This document shows, one piece after another, positions 25,301 through 37,290 of a stretch of 64,000 nucleotides of DNA. This stretch comes from Vitellaria paradoxa (taxonomy: Eukaryota; Streptophyta; Magnoliopsida; Ericales; Sapotaceae): contig CM034239.1 in NCBI GenBank assembly GCA_019916065.1, positions 38,774,419-38,838,418 of the forward strand, in the 5' to 3' direction. Numbering within the stretch: the stretch's first letter is position 1; every line of letters begins with the position of its first letter. The position numbers were made by a program, and so were the translations under genes. Under the pieces are notes generated by a model. That model was not told the origin of the DNA. It searched no databases and saw nothing but the letters and a program-made list of their open reading frames with translations.

Positions 25301-27560
25301 TTGGAAAAGAACGTCATCCTCCAATCCTTCTTTTGCGGACCAAGTGGCATTTTATAATTTAATTTCAGCGTGCCACCCTTCGGTTGAAACTCAGCTTTTG
25401 ATACGAGAAAAATTGGTGTGGGGCCCAACTCGTTACTTTTTGTATACTGTGAATATTTACTATATTGTACATAATGAAGGTAATTTCTAACGAGGAAATA
25501 ATGACTTTTTAGTTTGAGAATCTCTTGTTTTCCCGTAGTGTATAATAATTCTTTTTAATAAAAAAATAAAAAGATGGTTTAAAGTCAAAAGAAAAAAAAT
25601 AGACAGGACGTTTATGGAGAAAAAATGCTTATCGCATAGTATTCATTGAGGTATCATTTGGAGGAAATGCCAAAGTGTATATAAATCTTTCAATTTTTAA
25701 TAAAATTTATCAACTTTTTAGCATAAATTTATTATTTTTTAGCATAAATCTATTAGGACCTGTTTGGTAAACTGTTACTTTTCAATTTTTGTATTCAATT
25801 TTTATATATAATTTTCAATTTTTGTGTTCAATTTTTAATTTTTAATTTTCATTTTTATAGTATAAAAAAATAAAAACTTAAAAATGCATTTGCTAACGAT
25901 AGTTATTATTTAGTAATTATAGTTGTGAATTAATTAAATTCAACAAATTTAATTATTTTCATTATATTAATTATTAAAAATAATTTAACCCAATCAAAAT
26001 AAAATATATTAAACACAATTTATTATAATTATTTTCTAAAACAAATTAATAAAATACATTTCATGTTAATTAAATTAATTTGATTTAATTAATTAATTAT
26101 ATTAATTAAATTTAATTATTTTAATTATATCATTTTTCAAAATAATTTAATTTAAAAAAATAAAATATATTTAGTACAATTTAATTATATTATTTATTAA
26201 ATTTATATTAATTTAATTAATTAAATTGAATTAAATAATTAATTTAATTTAATTTATTTGAATATAATTTATTATATTATTTATTAAAAATAATTTAATA
26301 AAATATGTTTATATTAATTTAACTAATTAAATTCAAATATAATTAATATATTTTTGTTAATTAATATATTTAATGTATAATTTAATATTTTAAATTAATT
26401 ATTGATAAAATTAATTATTAAGTAAATTCTATTTAATATATTTTTCTATAAATAAAAAGTAATTTGTTAATCCAATATATTAATATATTTTATATATTAA
26501 TTAAATATTTTTATATTAAAAAATAATATATTTGACAGTGACCGAAAATGAGTGGGAGGTAGTGGCGGCGATGGGAAGCGGTGGCTAAATGTTGGTGGTA
26601 ACCAGTGAACAACGGTAATTGATGGTTATAATTAATAAGAGTTGTGTAATAAAATAAAAATTAGAAATAAAAACTTAAGAAAATATATTTTTTATATTTT
26701 TATAATTTTTTAAAATTTTAAAAATAATTTTTATTTCTTAAAAACTGAAAACTAAAAAACAAATTTGTCAAATGAATTTTTATGTTTAATTTTTAGAACA
26801 ATGAAAATAAAAATAAAAAACCTTAAAAACGAAATGATTTCCACACGGCCCTGATATGTGAGGTGGTTTCTTCCTAAAATCACATTCGCCTGCCAGGGGT
26901 TCAAAATTGACCGGTCACCGAAGCCACTTTCGATAAGGAGGACATCCCTCTCATCCAATAATTCTTTATTTAACATTCAAGTTAAAAGAAAACTGTTCTT
27001 TTTTTAAATAACAAATGGTTTTGACGTGACCACCAAATAAATAAAACTAAATAATGGGGTTTGATATATAGGGGTTAATTTTTTAACTTTATTTTTTTCT
27101 CAATAAAATTTCTAAAAGTAAAAATAAAGAAAAAAAATTTTAGAGCATTTTACACAGTTTAAAAAAATAATTAATAAAATTTTGAATTTTCGATGTTTGT
27201 CTTGTCCTTACAAAAACATGAAATAAATATTTGTCTATATAAGTTTTTTGACAAAATTTCAAGGGGCATGAGACAGTTTTTATTGCTTTTAAACAGTGTG
27301 CTTGACTCCATGAAACAACACAAATTACACTCAATAGTAATTAAGCTTAGGTTATTAATTAGTCCTGAATATGCTATGCCATTGCTTTATTAAAGCGACC
27401 ATGACAAAATCAACTCTATAATTGCTGGTGCAAGTGGGCTTGTAGCCTTCATAGTTCCATTATCTCGATGAAAGCAAAAGGATAAAGGAACAAAACTCTC
27501 TGCCAACCATGCGTCATGATCTCTATAATTGCCTATTTTTTTTTTAATTTTCTCTCTTTA
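25300..27560. repeat. Segmental duplication, left copy
   Basis: Two blocks, about 25310-25440 and 26900-27550, match 34955-35065 and 35380-35930 in order and orientation. Matching phrases include 'cggttgaaactcagc', 'ttttgacgtgaccac/ttttgacatgaccac', 'ttgacaaaatttcaag' and 'accaaccatgcgtcat'. The ~1.1 kb MITE at 25755-26853 separates the blocks only in this copy. No coding potential is shared by the two copies. Confidence 0.8.
25755..26853. mobile_element. ~1.1 kb non-autonomous hAT-like element
   Basis: The left end 'aggacctgtttggtaaac' and the reverse complement of the right end, 'agggccgtgtggaaatc', are imperfect terminal inverted repeats. The inside is extremely AT-rich apart from a GC-richer island (26535-26620, 'ggtggcggcgatgg'-like). 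No transposase is present. It sits inside the left copy of a segmental duplication and is missing from the right copy. Confidence 0.5.
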
Positions 27561-27729
27561 AAAATAGCTGCCTATTTCATCACTCAGCGCATCCACAACA
27601 GAGATTTTAAGAAGACTAAAAAAAGAAAAATCGACTTTTTTTTTTTTTTTTTGGCTCTCTACCAGATTTTCTATGACTCTTCATTTTGAGAACATGTTAG
27701 AATACTCTCCAATTGTGGATTGTTCTAAT

Positions 27730-28041
27730 TTTTTTTAATACCAAGATACTTCATCATCTTCTAGTACGTGGAAGTCCGCAGCCGCTACTCCGTACTGGGG
27801 TGCGCACAGGGTGAAGCACGCTCCAGGACCCGAGCCGGCAACGGCCCCTGGAGAGTTAACCAGCCTAAGCAAGCCCTGGCTGACCGGCACGACCGAGAGG
27901 AGGCCTTTAGGCTCCCACCATTACAGCGGTAACCCACCCCCCATGGGGGAGTCGAACCCAGAACCTCGAGAGGCCCAAGCTCTTAAGGCAAGCCCGACTT
28001 CCACTACTTGGAGTAGATTTCTCTAGTTTTTTTAATACCAA
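27730..28041 (-). mobile_element. tRNA-derived SINE with 15-bp target duplication
   Basis: A GC-rich block (27745-28026) inside AT-rich DNA is flanked by exact 15-bp direct repeats 'tttttttaataccaa' (27730-27744 and 28027-28041). On the minus strand the 5' part reads like a tRNA. It has a box-A-like stretch (about 27990) and the strong box B GGTTCTGGGTTCGACTCCC (about 27945-27966). Both the tRNA-like head and the long target duplication fit a SINE moved by LINE-type reverse transcription. Inner ends also show 'gtggaagtc' as a short inverted repeat. The plus-strand open frame inside is a by-product of GC content. Confidence 0.8.
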
Positions 28042-28049
28042 AAATAATT

Positions 28050-28900
28050 TCTCTTCCCACAACAAAAAGTAAGGATTTTAGCGTTTGTCATTGATAGTCA
28101 CTACTATTAGTATATGTAGACAAGTGGACAAAAAGAAAATTTGGGTCACCAAAAACATTAAACTAACGCCAGCCGTGCTTCTTTTACTGCGAAAAGTGAT
28201 GGCCTTTAGTGACTGTCATATTTGCTTTTAGCGGCCACTAAAGCAAACGCTAATGTTATTATTATTTTTTTTTCAAGATCAGGCATAATGCATCTTCTTT
28301 ACATTCAATTGTTAAAGTCAACTTCTAACACTTAGATCCCTTTTTAATAACGCTTATATTTACTGCTTTTTTGTTTTATGTTTACAAATTTTTGAAAAAT
28401 GTATTTGGTAAATTTGGTTTTTTATTTTTATGTTACCAAAAAAATAAATACTTAAACAAAAAAATTATATTTTCACTCTCATTTTTTTCTTTTATCAATT
28501 AAATTCTAATTAAATTAAAGCCAATTAAATTCTAATTAAGTTATTACATCAACAATCATTCATCAATTCTTATCTAGGGTTTTTGTTTTTTGTTCTGATG
28601 TGAGTGCAGAAAAAGAGTTAAGGGAAGGCTGTCCAAAAAAAGGAAAACGTATTATCAAAATATGTTTTTATTTAACTTAAAAACATATTTGAAAATTCAT
28701 TTTCAAATCTATGTTTTTGATTTTTTTAGTTAATTTGTAGAAGACTAATTTAAAAAGAAATCGCATTTTAAAAATGTGTTTTTAGGATAAGTGAAAAAGC
28801 ATTTGGAAAATGTGCGTGTTTCATTTACTATTCATCTCTAAATATTTGTTTCCTAAACAATATTTCTTCAATTTGTTTCTATTCTAACATAACTGACGGC
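28050..28900. other. Intergenic DNA, possible further MITE
   Basis: 28340-28850 has 'tttacaaatttttgaaaaatgtatttggtaaatttgg' near one side and 'agcatttggaaaatgtg...ttcctaaacaa' near the other, reminiscent of the hAT-like ends elsewhere. The boundaries are not resolved. No gene was seen. Confidence 0.3.
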
Positions 28901-31900
28901 CTCCAAATAATGTAGTTATAACTTAACCTCTAAGTATAAGAGCGTGTGGTATAGTTTAACTTGGTGAGTCTAAGATTGTATCTACAGAAAACTTTGAGAT
29001 TGAACACTAAGATTTCTAAGTTCTTCTACCTAATTGGTTTCGCTTTAAAAATAGGAAAAGAAAATTGGTTTTAGGTTTTAAAAAGTGTTGATTAAGTAAC
29101 TAATAACCAAATAAAGTGAATTGCAAAAATTAAACCAAATTAAAATCCAAGAACTTAAATTACTTTTATTCTAATTAATAGAAACGAAAGATTCAAAATT
29201 AAATTAAATGAAAATAATGAAAGTAATGAAACTACACATTCAAGATAATTAAAGATCTTGATCTAATCTTTAAATTCAGGTGAATCTATTATTTCATAAT
29301 TCGATGTGTTTTTACTGTTCAATTCATATTTCACGTAAGGGGAAATATAAACTGGAATATGTTTTTGTGAAACCCTTTCAAAATCCAAGACACAATTTTA
29401 AAATCTTGTTAAGGATTGAAAAATCGGTAGATATTCTAAGTTATTAATCCTTGATTTTAGATTTGACCAACTTGATTCCAACTTTTTATTAAATTAAAAT
29501 CGAAAACTCTTTTCAGGGATTTCAGAGAATATGAAGAATAATATTCATTTTTGAAGGTATTTAAAAGAGAAGGAATCAAAAATCTGAAAAATGTAAATAA
29601 ATGCATGAACATTTTCATATTACATACATCGATCTAAACACATCGAAACATTTATAATGATTCACCCCTCATTATTATGTTTAGATCAAGATAATAACTT
29701 ATCCTAGCATAGTTTTCATAATAAAACTACAAGCATGAAGATAATACCAAAATTAAATGAATCTTATTGAATAAAATGAAACGTGTACTGTTCTTCACAA
29801 TGAGTTAAAATTGAATCTGAAAGCAATTAATCCAAAACTTTCCAAAAACTAAACTAAAAACTCTCGAAAATTGGAAAAGAAACTCTATGGAAGAATGTGT
29901 ATATGACGGATGAAGAAAACATAGAATATATAAGTGATTCCGAAAACCTATACCTAAAAATTCTGTGTGTAATAGTCACTGGTCTCTGGACCGCTCAACA
30001 GGGGTGTTCGGACACCAATAAGGTTCAAGTTCAGATTTTATTCGTCAGCTTTTTCTGCCTTCTACTTCTTTGTTGCTGTTTAGACCGAGCGTCGAAGTGT
30101 TCAAACAACAGTGACTTCTTTAGCATCTTCATCACTACTTATTTTAATAATTTTGATTTATTTCCTACATTTTGAAAACAAAATACCATAAATAATAAAA
30201 ATAACTAAAAACTTTAAAATTAATTATATAAATGCATGATTTATACTTTAAATTATGGTTTGTAATTGTACTTTTCAAATGAAATCACACTCCCAACTTA
30301 AGCATTGCTAGTCCCTAGCAATGGACTTATTAAAACGAACTACAATATTATCTTATTTCTCTTTTTGTTGGAAACACGATTGTACTTAACAGTGTACAGC
30401 AAGCCTTTTAAACCCCTAGGTTTTCCCTAGTGGACGAGTGAAGTCTCGTGAGGGTTTGTCGTAAATCTACCCACAAATTTCCTAAATTGGTTTAATGAAT
30501 AATAATATTCAATTCAACAACTCCTGATTTACGTTCAACATGAAATAAGTAACAAAGCTCAAGAATTGCATAAAGTTTCCCAATGCACATTAAACTTGCC
30601 TAACCTATCAACCATTTAATTTCAAGTGTGCCAATTCATGTCATTCATTCAAAATATATTTCGAGTATACTCAAAGATTGCAACCTCAACTTTAAATCTC
30701 ACCAAGTTGTCCACTCACAAATGAAATCACTTGAGAAGGGTTGCTCTTATGGTTCATGTAGGAATGCAATATCAAATAAGTGCAGTGAATTCAAATTAAG
30801 ACGTGATTGAAAGAATTAATATAGAGAGTGTTACATAGCTTCATGAATAGAATGTATTAATGTATAAACAAGACAACTGCTATCAATCACATAAAATAGA
30901 TCAATGATCTTATAAGTGTCTTTCACTTAAGGTGCATTAAGTTTTTACTAGGCCGTAGCTTGGCCATGGGGTATTGATTAGACAAACAAAGGATAGAAAA
31001 AATCAAAGTGTATGTCTAAGGATTATAATGATAGTGTAATGAAATACTCCCCAACTTTTCTCTTTTCAATTCCTTGAATGCCAAACATTGAAGCTATATA
31101 TATATATTTTTCATGGAATTGATAATAATGAACTCATGAAACGCTATATCCCATATTTTTTTCTTTTTTCCTTTTTTTTTTTCAAAATTTTCTTTTTGTT
31201 CCACCACATTTTCCAATTACAAGCTCCTCCCTCATGTACCTTGTTACAAATTTTGCACAAATATCCCATGACATACAAGGGTTGGCTCACCTATATATCT
31301 AAGGTTAAAGGGTTATAAATGTGGCTAAAATAAGAAATTTTATATATTATTTTATTTTTTTGAAAGGCTTCAAAGTGGCTCAAAAGGTAATGTAGTCAAA
31401 GAAAAGTCACAGACCTCCAAATGTAAAGAAAGATGGCCTAACATCACTCTCTAGGTTAATAACACTTTGTCAGAGGCATTGATTAATACATGTATGTCAA
31501 AAATAGTATCTTGCGCATTTAATACCAAAGCAAAGCAATGTGATGAAGATATTCAAGAAAAGCGAGATAAAAGAAATCATATAGAACATTAAGTATAAAA
31601 CCCCAAGAACAAAAGATCAAACTCAGAAGCTCACAGAAATGTAGAGTTTTTTAAGTCTTCACCTATGTCTTGGTATACTTAAATGACTAAATCTCATGAA
31701 CTCAAATCCTAAACACACTTTCATTTCAATGGTCTCAAGTGACAAGTTTTCACTGTATTAGAAAATTTTATGCCCAATTTGAATCAAGTGCCTTATTTAA
31801 AATTGAAACCGAATCATTTACTATTTTCATGATTAATACCAACATTAAACCAATTCAGAGACACATGCAAGGTCCAGTCATATTAAGTCAAGATAACCTT

Positions 31901-33980
31901 AATTTTCCTAAGATTTGAAAAAAGAAAAATTCCATTCAACTCATGTCAAATGAATTCATCATGTGAACCCTACCCCCAACTTAAAATTCACATTGCCCTG
32001 AATGTGAGAACCATGAAGCAAATGTGAGTTTGTAGTGTGCAATAGTAAGCATGATGATGAGCATAAATTAACAGCCTACAAATAAGAGCAAAGCACAAGA
32101 TAAACTAAGCACACACCCCTTATTCAAGCCACTTAAAGCATCACCTAATACACCCCACAACTTAGATTCTATGGCACTCCAAAAAACAACAATTATATAC
32201 ATGGAGTACTAATTTGGAAGTGCAAGACTAAATAAAAGAGAAAGGAAGGATATTACCTCAAGAGTTTCCTTATTTGAAGAAAATACACAAACTATACAAG
32301 AAAAATGTTAGAATTAAAAGAAAATAAAAATAAAAGAAAAATAAAACAAGAAAGAGAGTTAGTACAAAGATAAAATAAAAATAAAAGAAAAAATAAGAAA
32401 AGAAAAGTTAAACTAACAAGAAATCAAAAAATAAAGAAAAATATAATCTACTGTGTACATAGGTGATGACGAAAGGGTTATCCAATACTCTTTCTATTAT
32501 TATTATTATTATTTTTTTAACTGAAGGCATACCAATATTACCCCCAACTTAGTCTCTAGCACTTCTCAACAATAAATAGTATATCCATGAAATACAAAAA
32601 TTGAAGTACAAAACTAAATAAAGAAAATAGTTGAGATATTACCTCAAAACTTTATTCCTTCGAATTAAACTGTACTAGAAGAAAATTAAAACTTCTTTGA
32701 GAGAAAAAGGTTAAAATAAACAAATAAAAGAAAAATAAAATTTAAGCTAGGCAGAAAGAAAACAAAAATAAATAAATAAAATCTAATCTATTAATATACA
32801 AGAGTTAATGCAAAGATATACTATCCAACTCCTAATCTCTCCCACTCCTTACCAAATGGCGTTAGAAATAAAATATTCTCCATGGGTCCAGGAGGTACCA
32901 AGAATGAGTATACTCCTAGTGTAGAGAACACCGGAGAATGTATGGCTTTGTGGGGATCCTTGAACCACAAATATGGCCTAAAGTTATATGTATATGTGAA
33001 CATGGAATGTAGTTGTGTGTTCTCTAGTATCCTCTCAACACCTAAGAAGTGAATACAAACTACCTTTTTGGTCTCCGTCACTTTCTCCACATGTGTGGTT
33101 AATCTTGGTCAAAAGATGTTCAATTCCCTTTGTAGGATTCTCAGTGGGTGTTAGGGCACAAGAGAAGAGGTGTGCACCACTCTTACTCTCAGGCCTATCT
33201 GTCAAACTCTTAAAGGACGATAAAGAAAATTCACTTTCATGATAGTCCTGTGGGACTAAAGTAGGAACCAAACCATAATTACAATCATACTTCCACTCAA
33301 ATATAGGGGTCTCAACAAATAAGTTATCAAGTGTACTGGCCCTAATAGAAAAAGTTATATCAGAAGTGGTATCAATGAGTGGTATGATAGAACATGATGA
33401 AACTGAAATAACTAGCTCAACATTGTACTCCTCTGAACCTATGGCATTAAAGCTCTTAGAATGAGTATTAGGATTTTCCAAGGTCACCTAGGTTGTCAGA
33501 GTGGGATGAGCTTCAAGCTCCATGGTGGTGTTGGTTGGCATGTTCTCTAAGCTCTCAACAAATGAAGTCTCGTGCATGTTATAATTTGATGCGAACGAGT
33601 CCAAAGGCTCATTTCCTTCATTATCCTAACCATTATCTGAACAGTCGCTCCCCTCAAAGTTAAAGGATTTTGAATTAAGATCTTCTCGTGCAAAAAACAA
33701 AAAGACCCTAAATTCAGCAGTTTCAATTTTAGTGATTGGACGAACATAAGGATATGCTGTGGGCTCGAACAATATATCATCTAATATAGAGTCAATATGT
33801 GTGTAAGTTTCATGTGTACTAGAATCAACTTTTAAATTAATTTATTCTCCATGTTGAGTTTACTCGTAAAGTAACTTAAAAAAATCTCATGCCAATTCCA
33901 GAGTAAAGTCAAGAAACTTACTCTCGGATAACTGAAATTGCATTTGAAAATGTAATTTTGTTTACAATTATTAAGCTTTT
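28900..33980 (-). other. Retroelement-like untranslated region
   Basis: This 5 kb stretch lacks recognisable domains. Three places (30290, 31970 and 32537) have the plus-strand phrase 'ccc(cc)aactta', followed by words such as 'attgccctgaatgtg'. Many plant Ty3/gypsy elements carry a comparable 'aagttgggggt' signature, on the opposite strand, in the long untranslated part after pol. I infer a decayed minus-strand LTR retrotransposon body without preserved pol. The direct evidence is limited to these motifs and the compositional contrast. Confidence 0.35.
32821..33487 (-). pseudogene. Unrecognised overlapping open frames
   Basis: Two minus-strand frames adjoin: 33487-33035 (150 codons, including VELVISVSSCSIIPLIDTTS) and 33090-32821 (89 codons, including FRPYLWFKDPHKAIHSPVF and ending PFGKEWERLGVG). 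The composition looks protein-like: hydrophilic, balanced and not low-complexity. The second frame could continue the first after a frameshift near 33050-33090. No family was recognised. The position within a retroelement-like region suggests an element-derived or captured coding remnant. Confidence 0.35.
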
Positions 33981-34765
33981 ATTAGAAAATATCTAATTTT
34001 ATTAGTTTTAAAATAATTAATTGAATTTAATAAATATATTTCATATTAATTTAATTAATTAGATTAATTAAATCAATCAATTAAATTATTTATTAAAAAT
34101 CATTTAATTCAATAAATATAAAATACATTAAATTATATTTTAATTATATTATTTATTAAAAGTAATTTAAAAATATATTTCATAATAAATAAATAATTAA
34201 TTAATTAATTTAGTTTTATTATTTATTAAAAATAATTTGATAATATATATATTAATTTATATAATTAATTTAATTAATTGAATTTAATTATATTATTTAT
34301 TAAAATAATTTATTTTAATAAAATTTTTGAATAAAAAATTTATCTTAATATAACGTAACAAAAATAGATAAAGTTTTAAATTGACAAAATATTTGTAACA
34401 AAAAAAATAGAGTGAAAATACTTTTTTTTTAATATTTTTCTGTTTAAGTTTTTAATTTTTTTGAAAACAAAGAAACATGAACAAATTTAACAAATATGTT
34501 TCTATTGTGAGTTTACGAAATTTTAAAAACATAAACGGAAAAACAGAAAACAAAAATGTTTTTTTTTTTGGATATCTCAGCGTATTCGGTCTAATTTGCG
34601 TGCATCTCAACTAATTCCTGAGACCCTGAAATTAACGACCGGGTGAACCTCCAGTGGCCCTAAGGAGAGTCAAACTAGTGATTACTAAGAAGTAAACCCA
34701 ATATCTTACCCGTTAAACTAACCCTCATGATTAGAAAACAAAAATGTTACCAAATAGAACCTTTA
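33944..34765. mobile_element. Decayed hAT-like element hosting a SINE
   Basis: AT-rich DNA resembling the inside of the 25755-26853 element ('aattaattaaatt', 'tattatttattaaaaataattta'). It ends 'gttaccaaatagaacc', whose reverse complement resembles that element's left terminus. The left end is not clear. A SINE is inserted near the right end. Confidence 0.4.
34545..34748 (-). mobile_element. tRNA-derived SINE with 16-bp target duplication
   Basis: Exact 16-bp direct repeats 'agaaaacaaaaatgtt' (34545-34560 and 34733-34748) flank a 172-bp insert. On the minus strand the insert begins with a tRNA-like head (box A-like GGTTAGTTTAACGGGTAAGA, box B-like AGTTTGACTCTCC). It ends with 'gcacgcaaattagaccg' and a poly-A tail (poly-T at 34561-34569 on the plus strand). 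The body and tail words recall the plant Au-type SINEs; this family label is from memory and is tentative. Confidence 0.85.
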
Positions 34766-34919
34766 TAGTTTTGTCTAATTTTGTACTTGAGTAGAAAAAT
34801 TATTGATACATAATATCGAGATATAGAGATGTAAATGGTTTTCACCTAGTACACGGGCATAAATATGATTACTCCTTAAAATTAAAATTTTTTATTTTAT
34901 TTTATTTTATTTTATTTTT

Positions 34920-35935
34920 TGGGAGTCAAGCTCATTCACCATTCTGTGAGGCCAGTTCACCAATTCTCTTGCGGTCCACGTGGCATTTCACACTCCAATT
35001 TCAGTGTGCTTCCCCTCGGTTGAAACTCAGCAATTGCTATGAGAAGAATTAGTGCTGGACCAAACATGCTGCCGTTTCGAACAAAAATCCCCGATTTAAA
35101 TTACTTGTTAGGATGAATTTTGTATTCTATATATGTCAAATTTTTAGTTATACGGGTTCGTTCTAATGGATCATTTGATTTTGTTGGAATGATTTTTGTT
35201 AAAAAAAAATTAAAATTTTAAAATAAATACACCCAAAAATAAAAATAATTAAACATTTATATTTTTTATTATTTTACAATTTTATGCATGTGTATATATA
35301 TATATATATATATTTGTTTCTCAAGTAGCCCTATAACGCCAACGGAGAAATGTGAAATCCATCTGGGCGTGGTCGAAAGTGACCGTCACCAAAGCTTCTT
35401 TGGTCCAACAGTCAAGTTAAAAGAAGACTGCTTTTTTGTTTTAAAATAACAAATGGGTTTTGACATGACCACAAAATAAATAAAATAAAAAAAGGGTCCG
35501 ATTTGGGTTAATGTTTTAAATTACTTTTTTAACAAAATTTCTAAAATTTAAAAAAATAATTATTAAAGTTTGAAAATTTTGATTTTTATTTGGTCCTTAC
35601 AAAAACAGTAAATAAATAAATATTTGTCTATAAATTTTTTGACAAAATTTCAAGAGGAATGAGATAGTTTTTATTACTTTTAAAACAGTGTACTCAAATT
35701 TCATGAAACAAAGCAAAAATTACTCTCGAAGTAATCAAAGCTTAAGTTATTAGTTTCGAGTATGATGTTGCTACATTAAAGCGATCACGACAAAATGAAC
35801 TCTATAATTGCTTCGTGCAAGTGGGGCTATGGGTCCGCCTTCTCGATGAAAGAAAAATGAATAAAGGCACAAAACACTCTACCAACCATGCGTCATCTTC
35901 TCAATAATTGCCTATTTTATTAGGAAATCGAGACC
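34920..35935. repeat. Segmental duplication, right copy
   Basis: Counterpart of 25300-27560 in the same orientation, about 8.4-9.6 kb downstream and without the hAT-like insert. Shared phrases are listed with the left copy. A (TA)n microsatellite lies at about 35294-35312. The duplicated sequence is non-coding. Confidence 0.8.
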
Positions 35936-36860
35936 TTTTTTGGTTGGGAATCCTTTGCTCGCCTGTTGTGTACACCATGTGATACTTACTAATTTAAAAA
36001 AAAAAAAAAAAAAAAACAGACAGGAAGTTTAGCGAGAAACCTCCGCCTGCCTTTCTGGACTTTCATGCGGAGGAACCTTTCCTTACTAATGCTTGCCTGC
36101 CTTTTTAGACCTTTCGGCTCATTTTTATTTTTAAACTTTTTATCAAAAAGATATTTTAAATTGTAGCGATGAAAGTTTGTCCCACAAAAATATGTTCGGC
36201 GTGGTTTTGGTATCAATAAATTAGTTTATCTGTTTTCAGTTTATTTTCATTTAATATGACTTTTTTTTAATGAAATTTGAATTTTTTATAGTGATTTGTA
36301 AGTGTATTAATCGCATCTATTAAAAAATAAAAAATTTTCGTTCAATTTAAAAAAGTTAAAAAATTCAAAAATTCAAATTTTTTCTAGCCTCTTTTTTAAG
36401 CGGAACATGAATTTTTCAAATTTTAATAATTTTTTTTTATCAATGTGATTAACATGTCTAAAAAATACTAAATAGAAAAAAAAATTGATTAAAAAACTAT
36501 ATAAAACAAAAATAAACTAACCTAAGTCTATTTGCAAAAAATCCTATTACGTACAGTGTAAGCGAGGAAATGTTGGACCACATCCTTTTACTAATAAGCA
36601 AGTAAGGGATTGACAGACTAGAATGACTTTTAATACTTAGCCTTTGATTAGTGGGCAAGAAAGGGATCGAGGGCGATCTTCGTCAATTATTTGGGTCATA
36701 ATCTTGAAAGTTTAAACATTGATTAACAACATTAGTACCTTATTTTTTTTTTAACTAAAAATAATACCGAATTGCAATGCATGTGAACTACCCATTTATT
36801 TTTTTATTTTGTTTTTAATTTTCTAATTTCCTAGTTCATACAGTTGTATAGTGTGTACTA
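35935..36860. other. Intergenic DNA
   Basis: Contains a poly-A tract (35996-36016) and AT-rich sequence. A short minus-strand open frame (35989-36216) is not recognisable. Nothing else could be supported. Confidence 0.55.
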
Positions 36861-36864
36861 CTCA

Positions 36865-37290
36865 TTTAAAAAGATGATATAACCTATGGTTGTATACAAT
36901 TATGACAACACAAGAATAAGAATAACAAATTCAAAATTTTACATCAATTGAGTATTGTATTAAATTTGAACGGATGAGTTTCCAAATCACTTACAGTATT
37001 GGCAAATCTCATGATTTTCACAGTGCCTAGCAAATGGCTTGAACCTAAAAACTTCATAATCCAAAGAAAGTATTGGAGGAGAAAACAGTTTTGTCGCAAG
37101 AATAATTATCTAAGGTCAATGCCTTCGGTTTGAGGACCAACATAGGGGAATGGATTTCATTTTTTTTTTTAATTTTTACAAGCATGTTTTTCTTGTTTTC
37201 AACCAAAAAAAGGACTGATATGTGCACCAAAAACTATATAACTTCTTCAGTTATATATATATTTATATATGTAATTTAAACACAAAGGAG
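36865..37290. repeat. Direct duplication, left copy (partner 43420-43980)
   Basis: Matches 43420-43980 in order: 'gatgatataacctatggttgta', 'ttccaaatcacttacagtattggcaaatctca', 'aaacttcataatccaaagaaagtatt', 'aatgccttcggtttgaggaccaaca' and 'aactatataacttcttcagttata'. The right copy holds an extra ~150 bp (about 43575-43740). The copies are ~6.6 kb apart and non-coding. Confidence 0.8.

Noticed and set aside
25870..26530. A centromeric-type satellite
   Set aside because: The sequence is very AT-rich and word-repetitive, but no fixed-length unit recurs; it is the inside of a non-autonomous element.
27811..28026. 71-codon proline-rich open frame
   Set aside because: It lies wholly inside the GC-rich SINE on the opposite strand and ends at the target duplication; GC content alone explains the open frame.
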